Source of the DNA: Criblamydia sequanensis CRIB-18
Lineage (GTDB): Bacteria; Chlamydiota; Chlamydiia; Chlamydiales; Criblamydiaceae
Assembly (NCBI RefSeq): GCF_000750955.1
Contig: NZ_CCEJ010000005.1
Coordinates: 124,001 to 188,000 of the forward strand
Reading direction: 5' to 3'
Length of the DNA: 64,000 nucleotides
Shown: one piece after another, positions 1-10,003 of the stretch
Position numbering within the stretch: position 1 is the stretch's first letter
How the letters are laid out: every line of letters begins with the position of its first letter
Made by a program: the position numbers and the translations under genes
The notes under the pieces: model-generated
The model's input: the letters and a program-made list of their open reading frames with translations, nothing else
Database searches by the model: none
Told to the model about the DNA's origin: nothing

Positions 1-3000
1 AGTAACTGCCAAGCTCCCCTTCAATCGATATATTTTTATGCGATTTTAAATGCTGTCTGCCGCTTCCTACAATGCAGGCGATAGCAAAGGTTATGGTTTG
101 CAGCTCCTTACTTTTAGTCCAGCCTTTTTTGCGGGTATGAGTAAAGGCAGCTGCTCGGTTTTCCTGAATGATATCTCCAATAGCCTCAAGAAAAAGCGTA
201 TGGGTTACAACTTCCGAAGCGATATTTTTAAAAGTTCCACCCCAATGCATTTTGGCATCGTAGACATTGGTTGTGGCTTTATGATAAACCGTTTTTCTCG
301 AAAACCCGTCCAGCTTTCTAAAAGGCGAGACTCTGCCTGGATCTAAGTAATGGATAGTCTTTAACTCTAAAGCTTCTTGAGTAAAATCACTTCCTCTGAC
401 ACGGTATTTATTCGCTTCAATCTGCCCCCCTCTATTAAAGCTCGGTTCATCAAGGGTAAGCTTGATTTTTTCTCCCTTTAGCTGGCCCCCCGGTTGCGCG
501 CATTCCGTGATTTCGGAGCTTACCTTTACTCGTCCATACCGCCTATAGTGAGGCACTTGAGTTAGCCTTTGAACCACAAGCGCTTCTAGCAATAACTTTT
601 TGATATGCAGCTTGACTTTTCTTGCGCCTGCAACCCCGGTCAGATGAAATAAGCCCTCTACTCGTCCCTCTATCTCTTCGCTTGCTTGAAATTGACCTCC
701 GGGAATAAGTGCAGGCAAGCCTTCTATATGCGGCAGATTAGGGGGTAAGCTTGTTGGGGATTCAACGGTTCTATTAAAAAATCCGACAAAAAGATCCTTT
801 ACTTTTGTTAGAACGATCTTTCTTGCAATCATGGAGCCATTGTTACGGAGGTTTCCGATTAAATTAATGTAATACACATGCTCTACTTCAAAAAGAGAGG
901 GCCCGTCGACTACCCACACGTGTCTTCGAACCCATAAAGTATGCTTTTTCTTTTTTCCAAAGCCCATGCACCTTCTTGTATGATAGGTTCCGGCTTCCTC
1001 ATACCAGGAGTGGACGTGCATGGAATTTAAACAATCTATATCCTTTCCGGTAAGAGTCAAGTCTCCGCCTCTTACTAAAATGTGAGAACCTAAATTTCTG
1101 GCAATTTCTGTAGCATTGACAATAAGGTTGGAATTTTCATGGGTAAAGGTCGAGGGTGTATGCGGGTATCTAAACGCTGTATAGCCCCTTCCCCATGGGA
1201 TAGTTGTGCTCTCCAAAATAAAGCGATGAGTGTTAATTACGGATTCTTCATCCGGGTCTCCAATAATATGGAGGTCGCTTGTATGAGAAATAAAATCTTC
1301 AACTTCTGCGTTTATGCCCTTACGGAAAAACGCCTCCATCCTTCTAAAATGGGCTTCTTTACCTTGCAAGATAGCTCTTCCTGAGGCATCAATTTTCTTA
1401 TAAAAATTCATTATTTGACCACTGACGATAAATTGATCGCCGGCGGTTATGGGAGCATAAGTCGCTATGTTTCCTAGGCTTATAAGTTTAAAGGTTCCTT
1501 TTGTAACTACAGGCTCTAACAAAGTGATCGAAGAGTCCGAGGAAAAAGCAAGACACTTATCCCCCCTGACATTTTTTAAAGCTAAAAAGATTTTTTGATG
1601 AATGGATAGACTTCCCGGTGTTTCAAGCGTACCTAAAACCTTTACGCTTAAGCCCTCTAAAATAGCTTCATCTTCAATATCAACTTTCCGACCCTCTTCT
1701 ATGGTAATAGTGTCTTGGGTTGCAAGTAGGTGCAGTTTGTTGGCTTCTAAATCCGTGTCGATGTTTATTTTTGGGGCTTGAAGTTGATAGCTGCCTCCTA
1801 TCTTAACTTCGCTTTCCTCAACATGAGGCTCTTTACTTACAATTTGAAGGCTGCCTGGACCCTTTATTTTGCTATCTTTAGAGTGAGTAAGCTTATCCGT
1901 TTCGATATAAGAGCTATTGGAGCAAATGTCAAAGGTTCCTCCTTTATTTTCAATGTCAGGAACTATAACTTCTAAATCTCCTTCAAACCCCCCCATAGTA
2001 TTATCAAGAAAGGGGGCAATAACCGTGGTGGCTTTAGCTTTGCTTTCAGCTTCTTTATGATAGAGAACCCCTTCGGTTTGATAGCTTAAATGATTTTCAG
2101 AGTTCATTTTGGCTCGATATAAATCCTGAGTCCCTTTTGTGATAAACTGATGCTCGCCTTTTACGTTTGCTTCTATTTCTTTCGCTTGAAGGGTGTCCGC
2201 TTTTATTGAAAAATCTTTGGAAGCCACGTTTGAATAAGAAAGAGAGGCGTTCTTCTCTGTTTCGATATGTAAACTTTCTTCCAAATCAGCTTCAAGGCCC
2301 GGCATCCAAAGATGTTTTCCTTTAGCGCTAAAAGGGCCTTCTTTCACTTCTAATTCCGGGGCGATAAGTTCACCCCCTTCTAACCCAAATGAACCTTCTA
2401 CTTTGGTGTTGAGAAGCTTAACTTCCTCTTCTCCTTTAACTTGAGTCTCCCCTCTTAACTCGCAAGACAAAAATTCGGCTTTAGCTTCCTCAAAAGACAC
2501 TTTGCCTTCGATTTTACTCTCTGCCGCTTCTAAGTGGCCCCCCAAAACCTTAAGGTCATGAGATTGCAGAAGGCTCTCTGCCATCGTAAAATCTTTGGTT
2601 TCGATCTTTCCTTCTTCTACACAAACTTTACTTTGGTAAAGAGTTAAAGAGTCTATTGTTTCATCGAGGGTATAAGCTCTTGTGGTGTGAAAATCTTTAT
2701 GAGCTTCTTTAGCTTTTTCAATGATAACCTCTGCTGTATCATGACCTCTTGTTAAGGTCATCTTTTCAGCCTCTCTTGAAAGGTGTTTCGCGTTGGTTTG
2801 AGTCCTTAAAGAATTCAAATGAAAAGCGTTTTCTGAAATCACATCGACTGTAAATTCCGAATCTTTTATTCCTAGATCTTGAGCTTTAATATCAAAACGT
2901 TCTCCTCTTACGGTAATTTCATCAAGAGAGGCCTTTTCAAAGTCGATTTTGGTGACTTTATCCAAGATGTGAACTTCTTTGAGCTCCGCATTTGTTCCAA

Positions 3001-5923
3001 GGATCTCTGTCAAGTCTTCAGATTCGAGGTTTGTTTTTGAAATTTTTGTGTTCTCGCCTTTTAAAGAAACCGCTTCTGATGATGTGAGTGTGGAGCGATC
3101 AATGCTCAACTTTTCAACAGACGTCACTGAAATGCCTTTTTCAGTTCTAGCCTCTGTCTTTTCAACATCGACCGCATTAGCATTAAGAGTCAATTTTGAG
3201 GTCAATTCAATTTGATTATTAGTTAACCTTACTGCCCTAGAAGAGGCTTCCAGGCCCTCCCCTTCAATCTTGTTTCCCTCCATTGATAGGGTTCCTAAGC
3301 TATCTAAAGAAAGATCGGAATCCCTAAACGTATTTCCTGTTAGGGTTTGACTCTCTTTAGTTTGAAAAAGATGGAAACCTGCAGCTTTATTTTGAGTAAA
3401 AGAAAGAGAATCTGAGGTCACCTCGCTTCTTTCAAGTTTTAGATCGCAATTATCAATTCTTGCATCTCCTTGAAGCACTTCTGCATGGCTTTTTGTCCCC
3501 TCAAAAGAGCTGTTTTTTTGAGTTAAATCCCTTCCGGCTTCTAGGCTTAGAGTCGAAAACTGTAAATCATCATTTTCTTGGCTAAGCGAGCTTGCTTTAA
3601 AAACCATTTCAGAAGAAGCGTAATGGCTGTCTCTGCTTTGTAATTTCTCTTCTGAAACGATTTGCATCGTCTCTGTTCGAGTAGAATACTCTTTAAATGA
3701 GGCTGAGGCTGCTGAAACTTCTAAAGATTTGGCCGATTCAGTCACTTTTTCAAGATAAAGCTTTTTTCCGGCTCTATTAACGCGATCGGCTTCAAGATTC
3801 CCTTCTTTTTCATCGAAATAGCCTTCTGAAAGGTGATTTATCTTTCCATGAATTGCTTTACTTTCCACATTTTCCAGTAATAAGAACTGTTTGCCTTGGA
3901 GCAAAATATTTTCATAAAGGCTTTCAAATTTAGAATCTTTAAGTGCCAAATGACGGGCATCAAAATCAATAGTCCTCTTATTTTTAAAAAGACTTCCCTC
4001 CGTATGTATGAATAGGGCTAAAACATAAATTTTTTGAGCTAAATCCATGGTCGCAAAGTCAAGATTTAGACTTCCGTTTAGAGCTTGTAAATAAACCTCC
4101 CCCTCCCCAACGCCAGACCATCGAGATTGCTTTGCATTTATCGGCCCGCTTTTACTTAAAAGATGCGCTTTCCCGCTAAGCGTCCATTTAGTATCAGGAA
4201 GATCTATTTGAGCTTCAGCTTCAAGCGAAACTGCGGAAGTAACAAATTCGGATTGACTGACATCTAGGTAGGAAGTTTGACTGACTAAAGAGATTTTTTT
4301 GTCTGCTTTAAAATTTCCTTTTACAAGACTTGCTTCCTCTAAAACACCCACCTCAAGTTCACTTTTAGAAAAAACTAAAAGGTGCAAGCTATACAGTTTT
4401 TGCGCTTTTATTCGAGAAAGTCCATAGCTTTTTAAATCGACTTCATAAAGGCGTTGAATAAAACTTTTAAGATAAAGACTCTCCCATCCTTCAAGATCAC
4501 TTTTTTTGACTCTTAGCTCATGTTTAGCCTTTAGCTTAAACTCTTTTCCGGCAACAAAATTTGTCTTTTTTATTTTTAGATTAAGAGCTTTTTGAAGTAG
4601 ATTTCCCTTTTTCGCTTCCGCTTTACTTTGGATATAGGCGCTATCTTTTGACACTTCAGTTGCAATGGATCCCGATAAGGATTTTTGCTCGACTTGAAAG
4701 AAATCAGCTTCTTCTAAACGCATCCTTTGCGAGCCTTTAGAATAGATTTTAACCTCTGTAAACTCAGCCAGGCCGCCTTTTAAGTAAAAGTCGTTTTCCT
4801 GAATAAAAACACGAACCTTTTGCCAAATATGCTCTTTCACCGATGTTTCAGACAAAGACTCAACAGAAAAAAAGCATTGCCAGATATGGGTTGTTTGGCT
4901 TTTTATTCTTAACGCATCGAAATTTTTAAACTGCGAGGCTTTTAAACCTACTGTGGAAGAGCTTTCGAAACTTAATAAATCAGATTTTCCTAAAAATTTG
5001 GAATTTTCAACTCTAATGTCGTCTTCTGTCTTTAGAGTAGCGCCGGAGAGGATCTTTGAATCAATGATCTCGATTTTGCCTTTTGAATCAATGTTTAAGC
5101 TATTTTTAAAAGCTTCTAACATAAGGTCATTAATTTTGATCATCCCTAAAGAAACGATCTTTAAACCTGAGGACACATGAGTCCCTGACAAATGAATGCC
5201 GGGGGTTTTGGCTTTAATTTTAACTTTACTCGCATGCCAAATTGAATTGGCATCTTTAATGGCCCATACATCCCTATCCCCTTCTTTAAGAGATGAAAGA
5301 ACAATTTTCTTAGGAGTAATTAAAAGGGCTTTTTCTGTTGAAATGAAGCCATTTTTTGAAAGTAATTTAATTTCTTCTTCGGCAATAACAAGACCGCTAA
5401 GGGATAAGTCTTCTTGAGTGATGATTTCAACGGGACCTAAAGACGATCTTATCTCTTTCTCATTTTTAAAAGCGGGTAATTCAATGAAAACACCCTCTTT
5501 TCCAAAAAGCTTTCCTAAATTTTCGCCATAGGCAAGGATTTCTTCAGGACTTGGTTTTTGAATAACTAGTTTTTTAGAACTGGCTATTTCTCCGGTATTT
5601 CGTAAAGAAGAGGACTTGAGCTTTAAACTTCCTCTTGCAGTTTCTAAAAAGCCTTCATTTACTATCGCGTTGCTCTTTATTTTAAGACCTTTGAGCCCCA
5701 CTAGATGAACGGAGGCCGGGTTTAAAAAGGTTTCTTCGATTTCTAAGATAACTTTTCCTTGAAAGGTGATGTCTTGGGTAATAGACCATTCGCTCAGCTT
5801 AAGATGCACTTTTTCAAGAAAAGTATAATGAAGCTCTAAGGGTTTCCAAGGCAAACCCCTTGAACTCTCTTCTAGATAAAAATCCTTTCTTGAAACGTCC
5901 GCTCGTTCCGTACTTTTAATCAC
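1..5923 (-). CDS. Giant repetitive beta-helix / haemagglutinin-like protein (3' end outside window)
   Basis: I translated several long stretches of the minus strand and found one reading frame without a stop from the GTG at 5923 to the left edge (1974 codons); it is open upstream to a TGA near 5985, but no ATG lies there. The protein is a long series of short alternating polar/hydrophobic strands ending in charged turns, for example LKIKSNAIVNEG, as in right-handed beta-helix adhesins. Around 1000-1500 it has ITAGDQF and RGGDLTLTGKDID, which resemble filamentous-haemagglutinin repeats (family knowledge, not searched). The visible N-terminus (MIKSTERADVSRKDF) has no signal peptide and no TPS secretion domain. 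The gene begins just after a terminator, so it is its own transcript or has lost its 5' end. A surface or secreted adhesin/toxin carrier is likely; the exact family is uncertain. Confidence 0.72.
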   Translation of the reverse strand, partial: MIKSTERADVSRKDFYLEESSRGLPWKPLELHYTFLEKVHLKLSEWSITQDITFQGKVILEIEETFLNPASVHLVGLKGLKIKSNAIVNEGFLETARGSLKLKSSSLRNTGEIASSKKLVIQKPSPEEILAYGENLGKLFGKEGVFIELPAFKNEKEIRSSLGPVEIITQEDLSLSGLVIAEEEIKLLSKNGFISTEKALLITPKKIVLSSLKEGDRDVWAIKDANSIWHASKVKIKAKTPGIHLSGTHVSSGLKIVSLGMIKINDLMLEAFKNSLNIDSKGKIEIIDSKILSGATLKTEDDIRVENSKFLGKSDLLSFESSSTVGLKASQFKNFDALRIKSQTTHIWQCFFSVESLSETSVKEHIWQKVRVFIQENDFYLKGGLAEFTEVKIYSKGSQRMRLEEADFFQVEQKSLSGSIATEVSKDSAYIQSKAEAKKGNLLQKALNLKIKKTNFVAGKEFKLKAKHELRVKKSDLEGWESLYLKSFIQRLYEVDLKSYGLSRIKAQKLYSLHLLVFSKSELEVGVLEEASLVKGNFKADKKISLVSQTSYLDVSQSEFVTSAVSLEAEAQIDLPDTKWTLSGKAHLLSKSGPINAKQSRWSGVGEGEVYLQALNGSLNLDFATMDLAQKIYVLALFIHTEGSLFKNKRTIDFDARHLALKDSKFESLYENILLQGKQFLLLENVESKAIHGKINHLSEGYFDEKEGNLEADRVNRAGKKLYLEKVTESAKSLEVSAASASFKEYSTRTETMQIVSEEKLQSRDSHYASSEMVFKASSLSQENDDLQFSTLSLEAGRDLTQKNSSFEGTKSHAEVLQGDARIDNCDLKLERSEVTSDSLSFTQNKAAGFHLFQTKESQTLTGNTFRDSDLSLDSLGTLSMEGNKIEGEGLEASSRAVRLTNNQIELTSKLTLNANAVDVEKTEARTEKGISVTSVEKLSIDRSTLTSSEAVSLKGENTKISKTNLESEDLTEILGTNAELKEVHILDKVTKIDFEKASLDEITVRGERFDIKAQDLGIKDSEFTVDVISENAFHLNSLRTQTNAKHLSREAEKMTLTRGHDTAEVIIEKAKEAHKDFHTTRAYTLDETIDSLTLYQSKVCVEEGKIETKDFTMAESLLQSHDLKVLGGHLEAAESKIEGKVSFEEAKAEFLSCELRGETQVKGEEEVKLLNTKVEGSFGLEGGELIAPELEVKEGPFSAKGKHLWMPGLEADLEESLHIETEKNASLSYSNVASKDFSIKADTLQAKEIEANVKGEHQFITKGTQDLYRAKMNSENHLSYQTEGVLYHKEAESKAKATTVIAPFLDNTMGGFEGDLEVIVPDIENKGGTFDICSNSSYIETDKLTHSKDSKIKGPGSLQIVSKEPHVEESEVKIGGSYQLQAPKINIDTDLEANKLHLLATQDTITIEEGRKVDIEDEAILEGLSVKVLGTLETPGSLSIHQKIFLALKNVRGDKCLAFSSDSSITLLEPVVTKGTFKLISLGNIATYAPITAGDQFIVSGQIMNFYKKIDASGRAILQGKEAHFRRMEAFFRKGINAEVEDFISHTSDLHIIGDPDEESVINTHRFILESTTIPWGRGYTAFRYPHTPSTFTHENSNLIVNATEIARNLGSHILVRGGDLTLTGKDIDCLNSMHVHSWYEEAGTYHTRRCMGFGKKKKHTLWVRRHVWVVDGPSLFEVEHVYYINLIGNLRNNGSMIARKIVLTKVKDLFVGFFNRTVESPTSLPPNLPHIEGLPALIPGGQFQASEEIEGRVEGLFHLTGVAGARKVKLHIKKLLLEALVVQRLTQVPHYRRYGRVKVSSEITECAQPGGQLKGEKIKLTLDEPSFNRGGQIEANKYRVRGSDFTQEALELKTIHYLDPGRVSPFRKLDGFSRKTVYHKATTNVYDAKMHWGGTFKNIASEVVTHTLFLEAIGDIIQENRAAAFTHTRKKGWTKSKELQTITFAIACIVGSGRQHLKSHKNISIEGELGSY

Positions 5924-5942
5924 TAATCCACCACCATCAAAT

Positions 5943-5969
5943 AAAAAAAAACACCTGTTCCCAGGTGTT
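5943..5969 (-). terminator. Rho-independent terminator of the coiled-coil gene
   Basis: AACACCTG and CAGGTGTT form an 8-bp stem with a 4-nt loop, followed on the minus strand by an uninterrupted run of T. It lies 24 nt after the stop of the 5993-6805 gene and just before the start of the giant ORF, so it separates the two transcripts. Confidence 0.85.
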
Positions 5970-5992
5970 CTAACATTTCAACCCATTCAATA

Positions 5993-6805
5993 CTAATTTG
6001 ACATAAACCCACGGGGCTTATGGAGCTTTGGAGCGCCCGCCTGCTGAGACACGGTGGCAGCTTTTTGCTGTTCTACGGCCATTTCCAATTCTTTTTGTTT
6101 TATAGAGATAGTAGCCACTGATTCTTTTAAAAACCCCTGGCCTCTTATGGTTTCCTCAACTTCATAAGAAAGATGTTCTTGTTCTCCTTGCACTCTTGAA
6201 AGCGTGCATGTCGTAGTCGTTGTCGCATGCTCAAGTCCCCGAATGGCATGACTTGTTTGAGCCTGACTCTCATCTAGCAAGCTCATTTGCTCCCTTAAAA
6301 GGGCTAAGGCCTCGGCAGATTCTCTATTTTTTTGTTCTTCAATCGCAAGTCTTCTAAGAAGATCTGCCTGTAATCCAATAGATTGAGCCGTATTTCGCTC
6401 AGCAAGCCTAAGGCTTTCCTCTTGTCTTTCTGCCGTTTGCTTTTGCAAAAGAGCTTTTCTTCTTAGCTCCTCTATCTCCTTAGCTTGCTTTTCAATCACT
6501 TTTTCCTGCGTTTCAATTCTTTCCGCTTGAACCTCTCCTATCACTTTCTGCTCACCAGTTTGTTTCTTTAGGGAAGCTGTCGTTACTTGGAGAGGGTTCA
6601 CTTTAGCTTCTAGCTGTTTCTGTGTGACAGGTTGATCGGCAGGTGATGGGACTGGTTTTGGCTTTGGTCTCTGTTCAGGGTGGGCTCGATAATACCGCTG
6701 ATTGGTAAAGTTTATTTGCTGTTGAGCGATTTTATTCATTGGAGCGATCGATTGATTATAAGCTTTATTTCTTGCTGCCATTTGGCGTTCATAAGCTGCT
6801 TGCAT
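5993..6805 (-). CDS. Coiled-coil protein of unknown function
   Basis: This is a 270-aa protein I do not recognise. The ATG at 6805 is preceded by AAAGGA at good spacing. Residues about 1-70 are rich in Gln, Asn and Pro (KPKPVPSPADQP). Residues about 85-260 form a nearly continuous heptad-type coiled coil rich in Glu, Lys, Gln and Ala, with an odd TTTTTC stretch near residue 195. No signal peptide or membrane segment is visible. It lies downstream of the TPR-like gene on the same strand and ends in a clear terminator. The lack of a leader and the coiled coil would suit a type III secreted or structural protein, but that is only inference. Confidence 0.8.
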   Translation of the reverse strand: MQAAYERQMAARNKAYNQSIAPMNKIAQQQINFTNQRYYRAHPEQRPKPKPVPSPADQPVTQKQLEAKVNPLQVTTASLKKQTGEQKVIGEVQAERIETQEKVIEKQAKEIEELRRKALLQKQTAERQEESLRLAERNTAQSIGLQADLLRRLAIEEQKNRESAEALALLREQMSLLDESQAQTSHAIRGLEHATTTTTCTLSRVQGEQEHLSYEVEETIRGQGFLKESVATISIKQKELEMAVEQQKAATVSQQAGAPKLHKPRGFMSN

Positions 6806-6930
6806 AATTTTTCCTTTATTATTACTTTTATTATTTTTTTAATTTGATTTAATAAATTGCCAAAAAGGATAGCGAAGACCCTATTATTATAAAATAGGAA
6901 TTTGGGAAGATCTAATAGACATGATTATTT

Positions 6931-7668
6931 TTAAAAATCAAGAGCCCAGTCAGGGATATCTTCAACGCCTGTCGCAGCCGTCTCATGCGCTTGAGCGACT
7001 CTATCGTAGACTTTGGCTAACTGTTTGAGGACAGTTTTAGAATTAGGGTTTAATTTTTCTGCTTCTTTTAAATCTTTTATGGCATCTTTTGCCGATTTCA
7101 TCGTTAAAAACATTTCTGATCTTGCGACAAGCGCTTCTGCATAAACCTCATCACTTATTTGTTTTCTCGGGAATTTGGTTAAGAAAATTTCAACGGTTTG
7201 AAAAGGCTTTCCGGAAACAGAACGTTCCTTTCGATACTGTTTTACTTCCCTTTTAAAAAATTGATGGGCTTCTTCTTCTTTATTGGTCTTAGTATGACTT
7301 GTCGACCGAGCTTCCGCTCTATATTGGGAAGCCATCTCAGCATAAATACTTGCTAGAAGCCGGTGTGTTTTTTCATTCTTTTCAAGTTTAAACAGCTTTT
7401 GGGCAAGTTTAGCTGCTGATTTAGGGTTCTGATGAAGTAAGCAGTCGCAAGCCTTTATCTCTAGCGCCATCTTATAGGCAGCGCTCTTTTTTTCAGGACT
7501 TGCTTTTAAAAAAGTTGATAAGCTCCGTATATCGGGAAGCTCTTGTCTTTCTTCCTGGCTTAAAGCTTTTCGATAAAACTTTAAAAGACTTTTAAGTTCT
7601 TTATCTGCAGGCTCTTTATAAGTTACTGGTCCTGAGTAACTTGATGATGATGACTCTGTTACATTCAT
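6931..7668 (-). CDS. TPR-like helical repeat protein
   Basis: This is a 245-aa protein with a perfect ribosome binding site (TAGGAGG, 6 nt before the ATG at 7668). The N-terminus is serine-rich (TESSSSSYSG). The middle holds helical hairpins, and residues about 175-225 contain a TPR-like unit (ARSEMFLTMKSAKDAIKDL, then EKLNPNSKTVL). It ends in an acidic IPDWALDF. TPR proteins are usually scaffolds or type III chaperones, but nothing identifies the partner. It is divergent from the kinase gene at 7832 and shares a short AT-rich intergenic region with it. Confidence 0.8.
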   Translation of the reverse strand: MNVTESSSSSYSGPVTYKEPADKELKSLLKFYRKALSQEERQELPDIRSLSTFLKASPEKKSAAYKMALEIKACDCLLHQNPKSAAKLAQKLFKLEKNEKTHRLLASIYAEMASQYRAEARSTSHTKTNKEEEAHQFFKREVKQYRKERSVSGKPFQTVEIFLTKFPRKQISDEVYAEALVARSEMFLTMKSAKDAIKDLKEAEKLNPNSKTVLKQLAKVYDRVAQAHETAATGVEDIPDWALDF

Positions 7669-7831
7669 ACCAGGCCTCCTACTTACTTTTCATCATTATA
7701 ATAGATAACAAACTGAGTTTTCACATATAAAATAATTAATTTTTTGTAAATTTTATTAATAACAACAAAAGAAATTTAGCAAGTTATATAATTAATTTAT
7801 CGAATTCCATAATCTCTCTAAAGGAGTTTTT

Positions 7832-9913
7832 ATGATTGATGGTTCTGGCTCTGATCCTTTTAAAGGCTATCCCCCTCGTCATTCCTCAACTGAGGAAACC
7901 AAACAACCTGAAAAAGGTAAAAAAGGAAAATCCTCTAAGACGCATGGAGATCATTCAAAAGCTAAGGGTGTGGCAGAAGACGTTTTAAAACCCGATGAGA
8001 CAGCCGGACACTCTGTTAAAGAAAAAAAACAGTTGGTCCATAAAAAACAACACTCCAAAGAAAAACATGCCTCTACCCGCACAGTTGCAGAGCGTTCTTT
8101 GACAAAAAAAGAGTCGAAAGAAGATCTTCAAAAATCCCAAATTATCCGACTAAAGGGACTTCATGAAGCCCATAATGAAGCCGATAGGCTTCCCTTATTA
8201 AAAAAACCCGCTAAGAAGAAAGAAGAAGTGCACTCAAAAATCCATTCCAAAAAACCTAAGGGTGCAGAAAAAGAAGAAGGTCTTGCTAAAGCTAAAAAAT
8301 CTAAATCTAAAAAAACCTTAGAAGAGAGCAAACCCAAATCAGTTAAAAAATCTAAAAAATTAAAACAATCTTCTAAATTTGAAAAAGAAGAGCCTAGAGA
8401 AACAAGGTTCTCCAAATTGAGAGAATCGAAAGATGTTTATGCCGATAAATACGCTATGTACTCTGAGGAGGCAGAAAAAGAGCCGGAGAAAAATTATGAG
8501 TTTTTTCCGTTTGCCGCTGAAGAAAGCAAGGTTTCCTACCAATCTTTTGCCGAATTTATTAAGCAAGGTAAAGAAGATGAAAAAGAAGAAGGAGAGGGCT
8601 ACTCGAACACACTTGCTGAATTTATGGCAACCGGTGGAACAGAGGAAAATTATACATCCCTTGCAAGTATAATGAGAGAGGGAGGAGAAGTTACTTTGGT
8701 TGACCTTTCGTCTGCTTCTGAAGTTCCAAGAAATTTTATGGAAATAACTGATAAAAGGGAAAAAGAAAGTCTACGCAAAAGTTTGCCAAAAATGGGAAGC
8801 GCGGAGCTCTCCAAAGCTGACAGTCTAAACTTAACCCCTATTGCTTATGTACGAAAGAAATTAGCTAAAGGCAAACTCGGCGATTTGAGCATGAGCGGCC
8901 AAAGAATTGTCATACGGGTTCCGGGCAAGGAAAATAAATATTATGTCGAAATTAAAGAAGAGGTAGGCAAAGGAACCTATAAAGAGGTCACTAAAGCTAA
9001 AAAAGTAAATATGGAAAAAGAAACTGTGAGAAGCGGCTACGTAATTGGAAAGCCTGTCACCGGAAAAGAAGCTCAGAGTAAAGAAGAGTTTGAACATGAA
9101 AAACTTGTATGCGATCACTTAAGAAAAGCAATAGACCCTTCGGTTTTAAAAAATAATGTTCTAGTTCCTGAGGCAACGATGATTGAGGGTGAGCGTGGCG
9201 CTAATGCAAGCAAGCTTGTTGGAAAAAGTTTAAATAAACTTATAAATACCCTGACTCTTAAAGAGAAGCTTGGATTTGCGGCCCGTTTTCCAAAAACACT
9301 TGAAATTTTTCATTCCGCAAACGTGACCCATAGAGATATTAAGCCGGATAATATCTTACTTTTAGTTAATAAAGATGGAAGCCCTCAGCTCGATGAAAAT
9401 GGCTTTTTCAAATTTGTGATTGTGGATTTCGGAACCTGCTACCTAAGAGATACTCAAGACGGTGCAAATATAACGCTTTTTAAAGCCGGGTATATGGACC
9501 CAAGAACTCATACCATTGAAGGTACCATGGGCCTTAGAGCTGACAATATGCCTCTTGAAATGGATAACTATATGCTCGGATTAACTCTTTTAAATACCTT
9601 TTCCGGTCAAAGCATGGAAGAGTTTATATGGACTCAGAAAAAAGAAATGGGAGATTATAACCGAACCGACCCTATCGATTATCATAGAGTCCTTGGCAAC
9701 TGGAAAAATAACCCCGATGGGTGGGGTATTTGGAAAACTCTTAAGAGAAAACTTGTGAAAGAATGCAAAGGCGATGAAGAGCTTGCAGAGAGAATAATTA
9801 GTGTCCTTAGAGCGTCTGTGGATCCTGATCCGGATTTAAGGCCCTCTCTTACTGAAATTTCTGAAGTCTTTGCAGAAATTCACGCAGAGTTATCTGCAAA
9901 AGAAAGTAGTTAA
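7832..9913 (+). CDS. Ser/Thr protein kinase-like protein with long lysine-rich N-terminus
   Basis: This is a 693-aa protein; AAAGGAG lies 5 nt before the ATG. Residues 1 to about 330 are low-complexity and very rich in Lys, Glu and Ser (KKSKKLKQSSK and similar). Residues about 340-690 form a Hanks-type kinase domain: a glycine loop VGKGTYKEV near 378-386, the catalytic loop HRDIKPDN starting at His500 (Asp502), the metal-binding DFG at 532-534, and a DNYMLGL helix further on. The glycine loop is degenerate because the third Gly is replaced by Lys, and I cannot place the VAIK lysine with certainty, so activity is likely but not certain. There are no transmembrane segments, unlike PknD/Pkn1-type bacterial kinases, so it is more likely cytosolic or a secreted effector. 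It stops before a bidirectional terminator shared with ileS. Confidence 0.85.
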   Translation: MIDGSGSDPFKGYPPRHSSTEETKQPEKGKKGKSSKTHGDHSKAKGVAEDVLKPDETAGHSVKEKKQLVHKKQHSKEKHASTRTVAERSLTKKESKEDLQKSQIIRLKGLHEAHNEADRLPLLKKPAKKKEEVHSKIHSKKPKGAEKEEGLAKAKKSKSKKTLEESKPKSVKKSKKLKQSSKFEKEEPRETRFSKLRESKDVYADKYAMYSEEAEKEPEKNYEFFPFAAEESKVSYQSFAEFIKQGKEDEKEEGEGYSNTLAEFMATGGTEENYTSLASIMREGGEVTLVDLSSASEVPRNFMEITDKREKESLRKSLPKMGSAELSKADSLNLTPIAYVRKKLAKGKLGDLSMSGQRIVIRVPGKENKYYVEIKEEVGKGTYKEVTKAKKVNMEKETVRSGYVIGKPVTGKEAQSKEEFEHEKLVCDHLRKAIDPSVLKNNVLVPEATMIEGERGANASKLVGKSLNKLINTLTLKEKLGFAARFPKTLEIFHSANVTHRDIKPDNILLLVNKDGSPQLDENGFFKFVIVDFGTCYLRDTQDGANITLFKAGYMDPRTHTIEGTMGLRADNMPLEMDNYMLGLTLLNTFSGQSMEEFIWTQKKEMGDYNRTDPIDYHRVLGNWKNNPDGWGIWKTLKRKLVKECKGDEELAERIISVLRASVDPDPDLRPSLTEISEVFAEIHAELSAKESS

Positions 9914-9960
9914 GCTTCTAAACGATTAGATTAGTCGTTGGCTATTCTCCAAAAGAATAA

Positions 9961-10001
9961 AACAATTAGAGGTGCGGGTTGCACCTCTAATTGTTTTTTT
10001 T
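9961..10001. terminator. Bidirectional terminator between the kinase gene and ileS
   Basis: AACAATTAGAGGTGC and its exact complement form a 15-bp stem around a 5-nt loop (gggtt). A T-run follows on the plus strand, and a weaker T-rich stretch follows on the minus strand. It serves the convergent kinase and ileS genes. Confidence 0.9.
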
Positions 10002-10003
10002 AG

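Noticed and set aside
50-5417. Short plus-strand frames through the left 5.4 kb
   Set aside because: They overlap the single long open minus frame and have no recognisable content; two of them use the same triplets as the real gene.
8161-9118. Minus-strand frames inside the kinase gene
   Set aside because: They are Lys/Ser-codon shadows (Phe/Leu-rich) of the real plus-strand gene.
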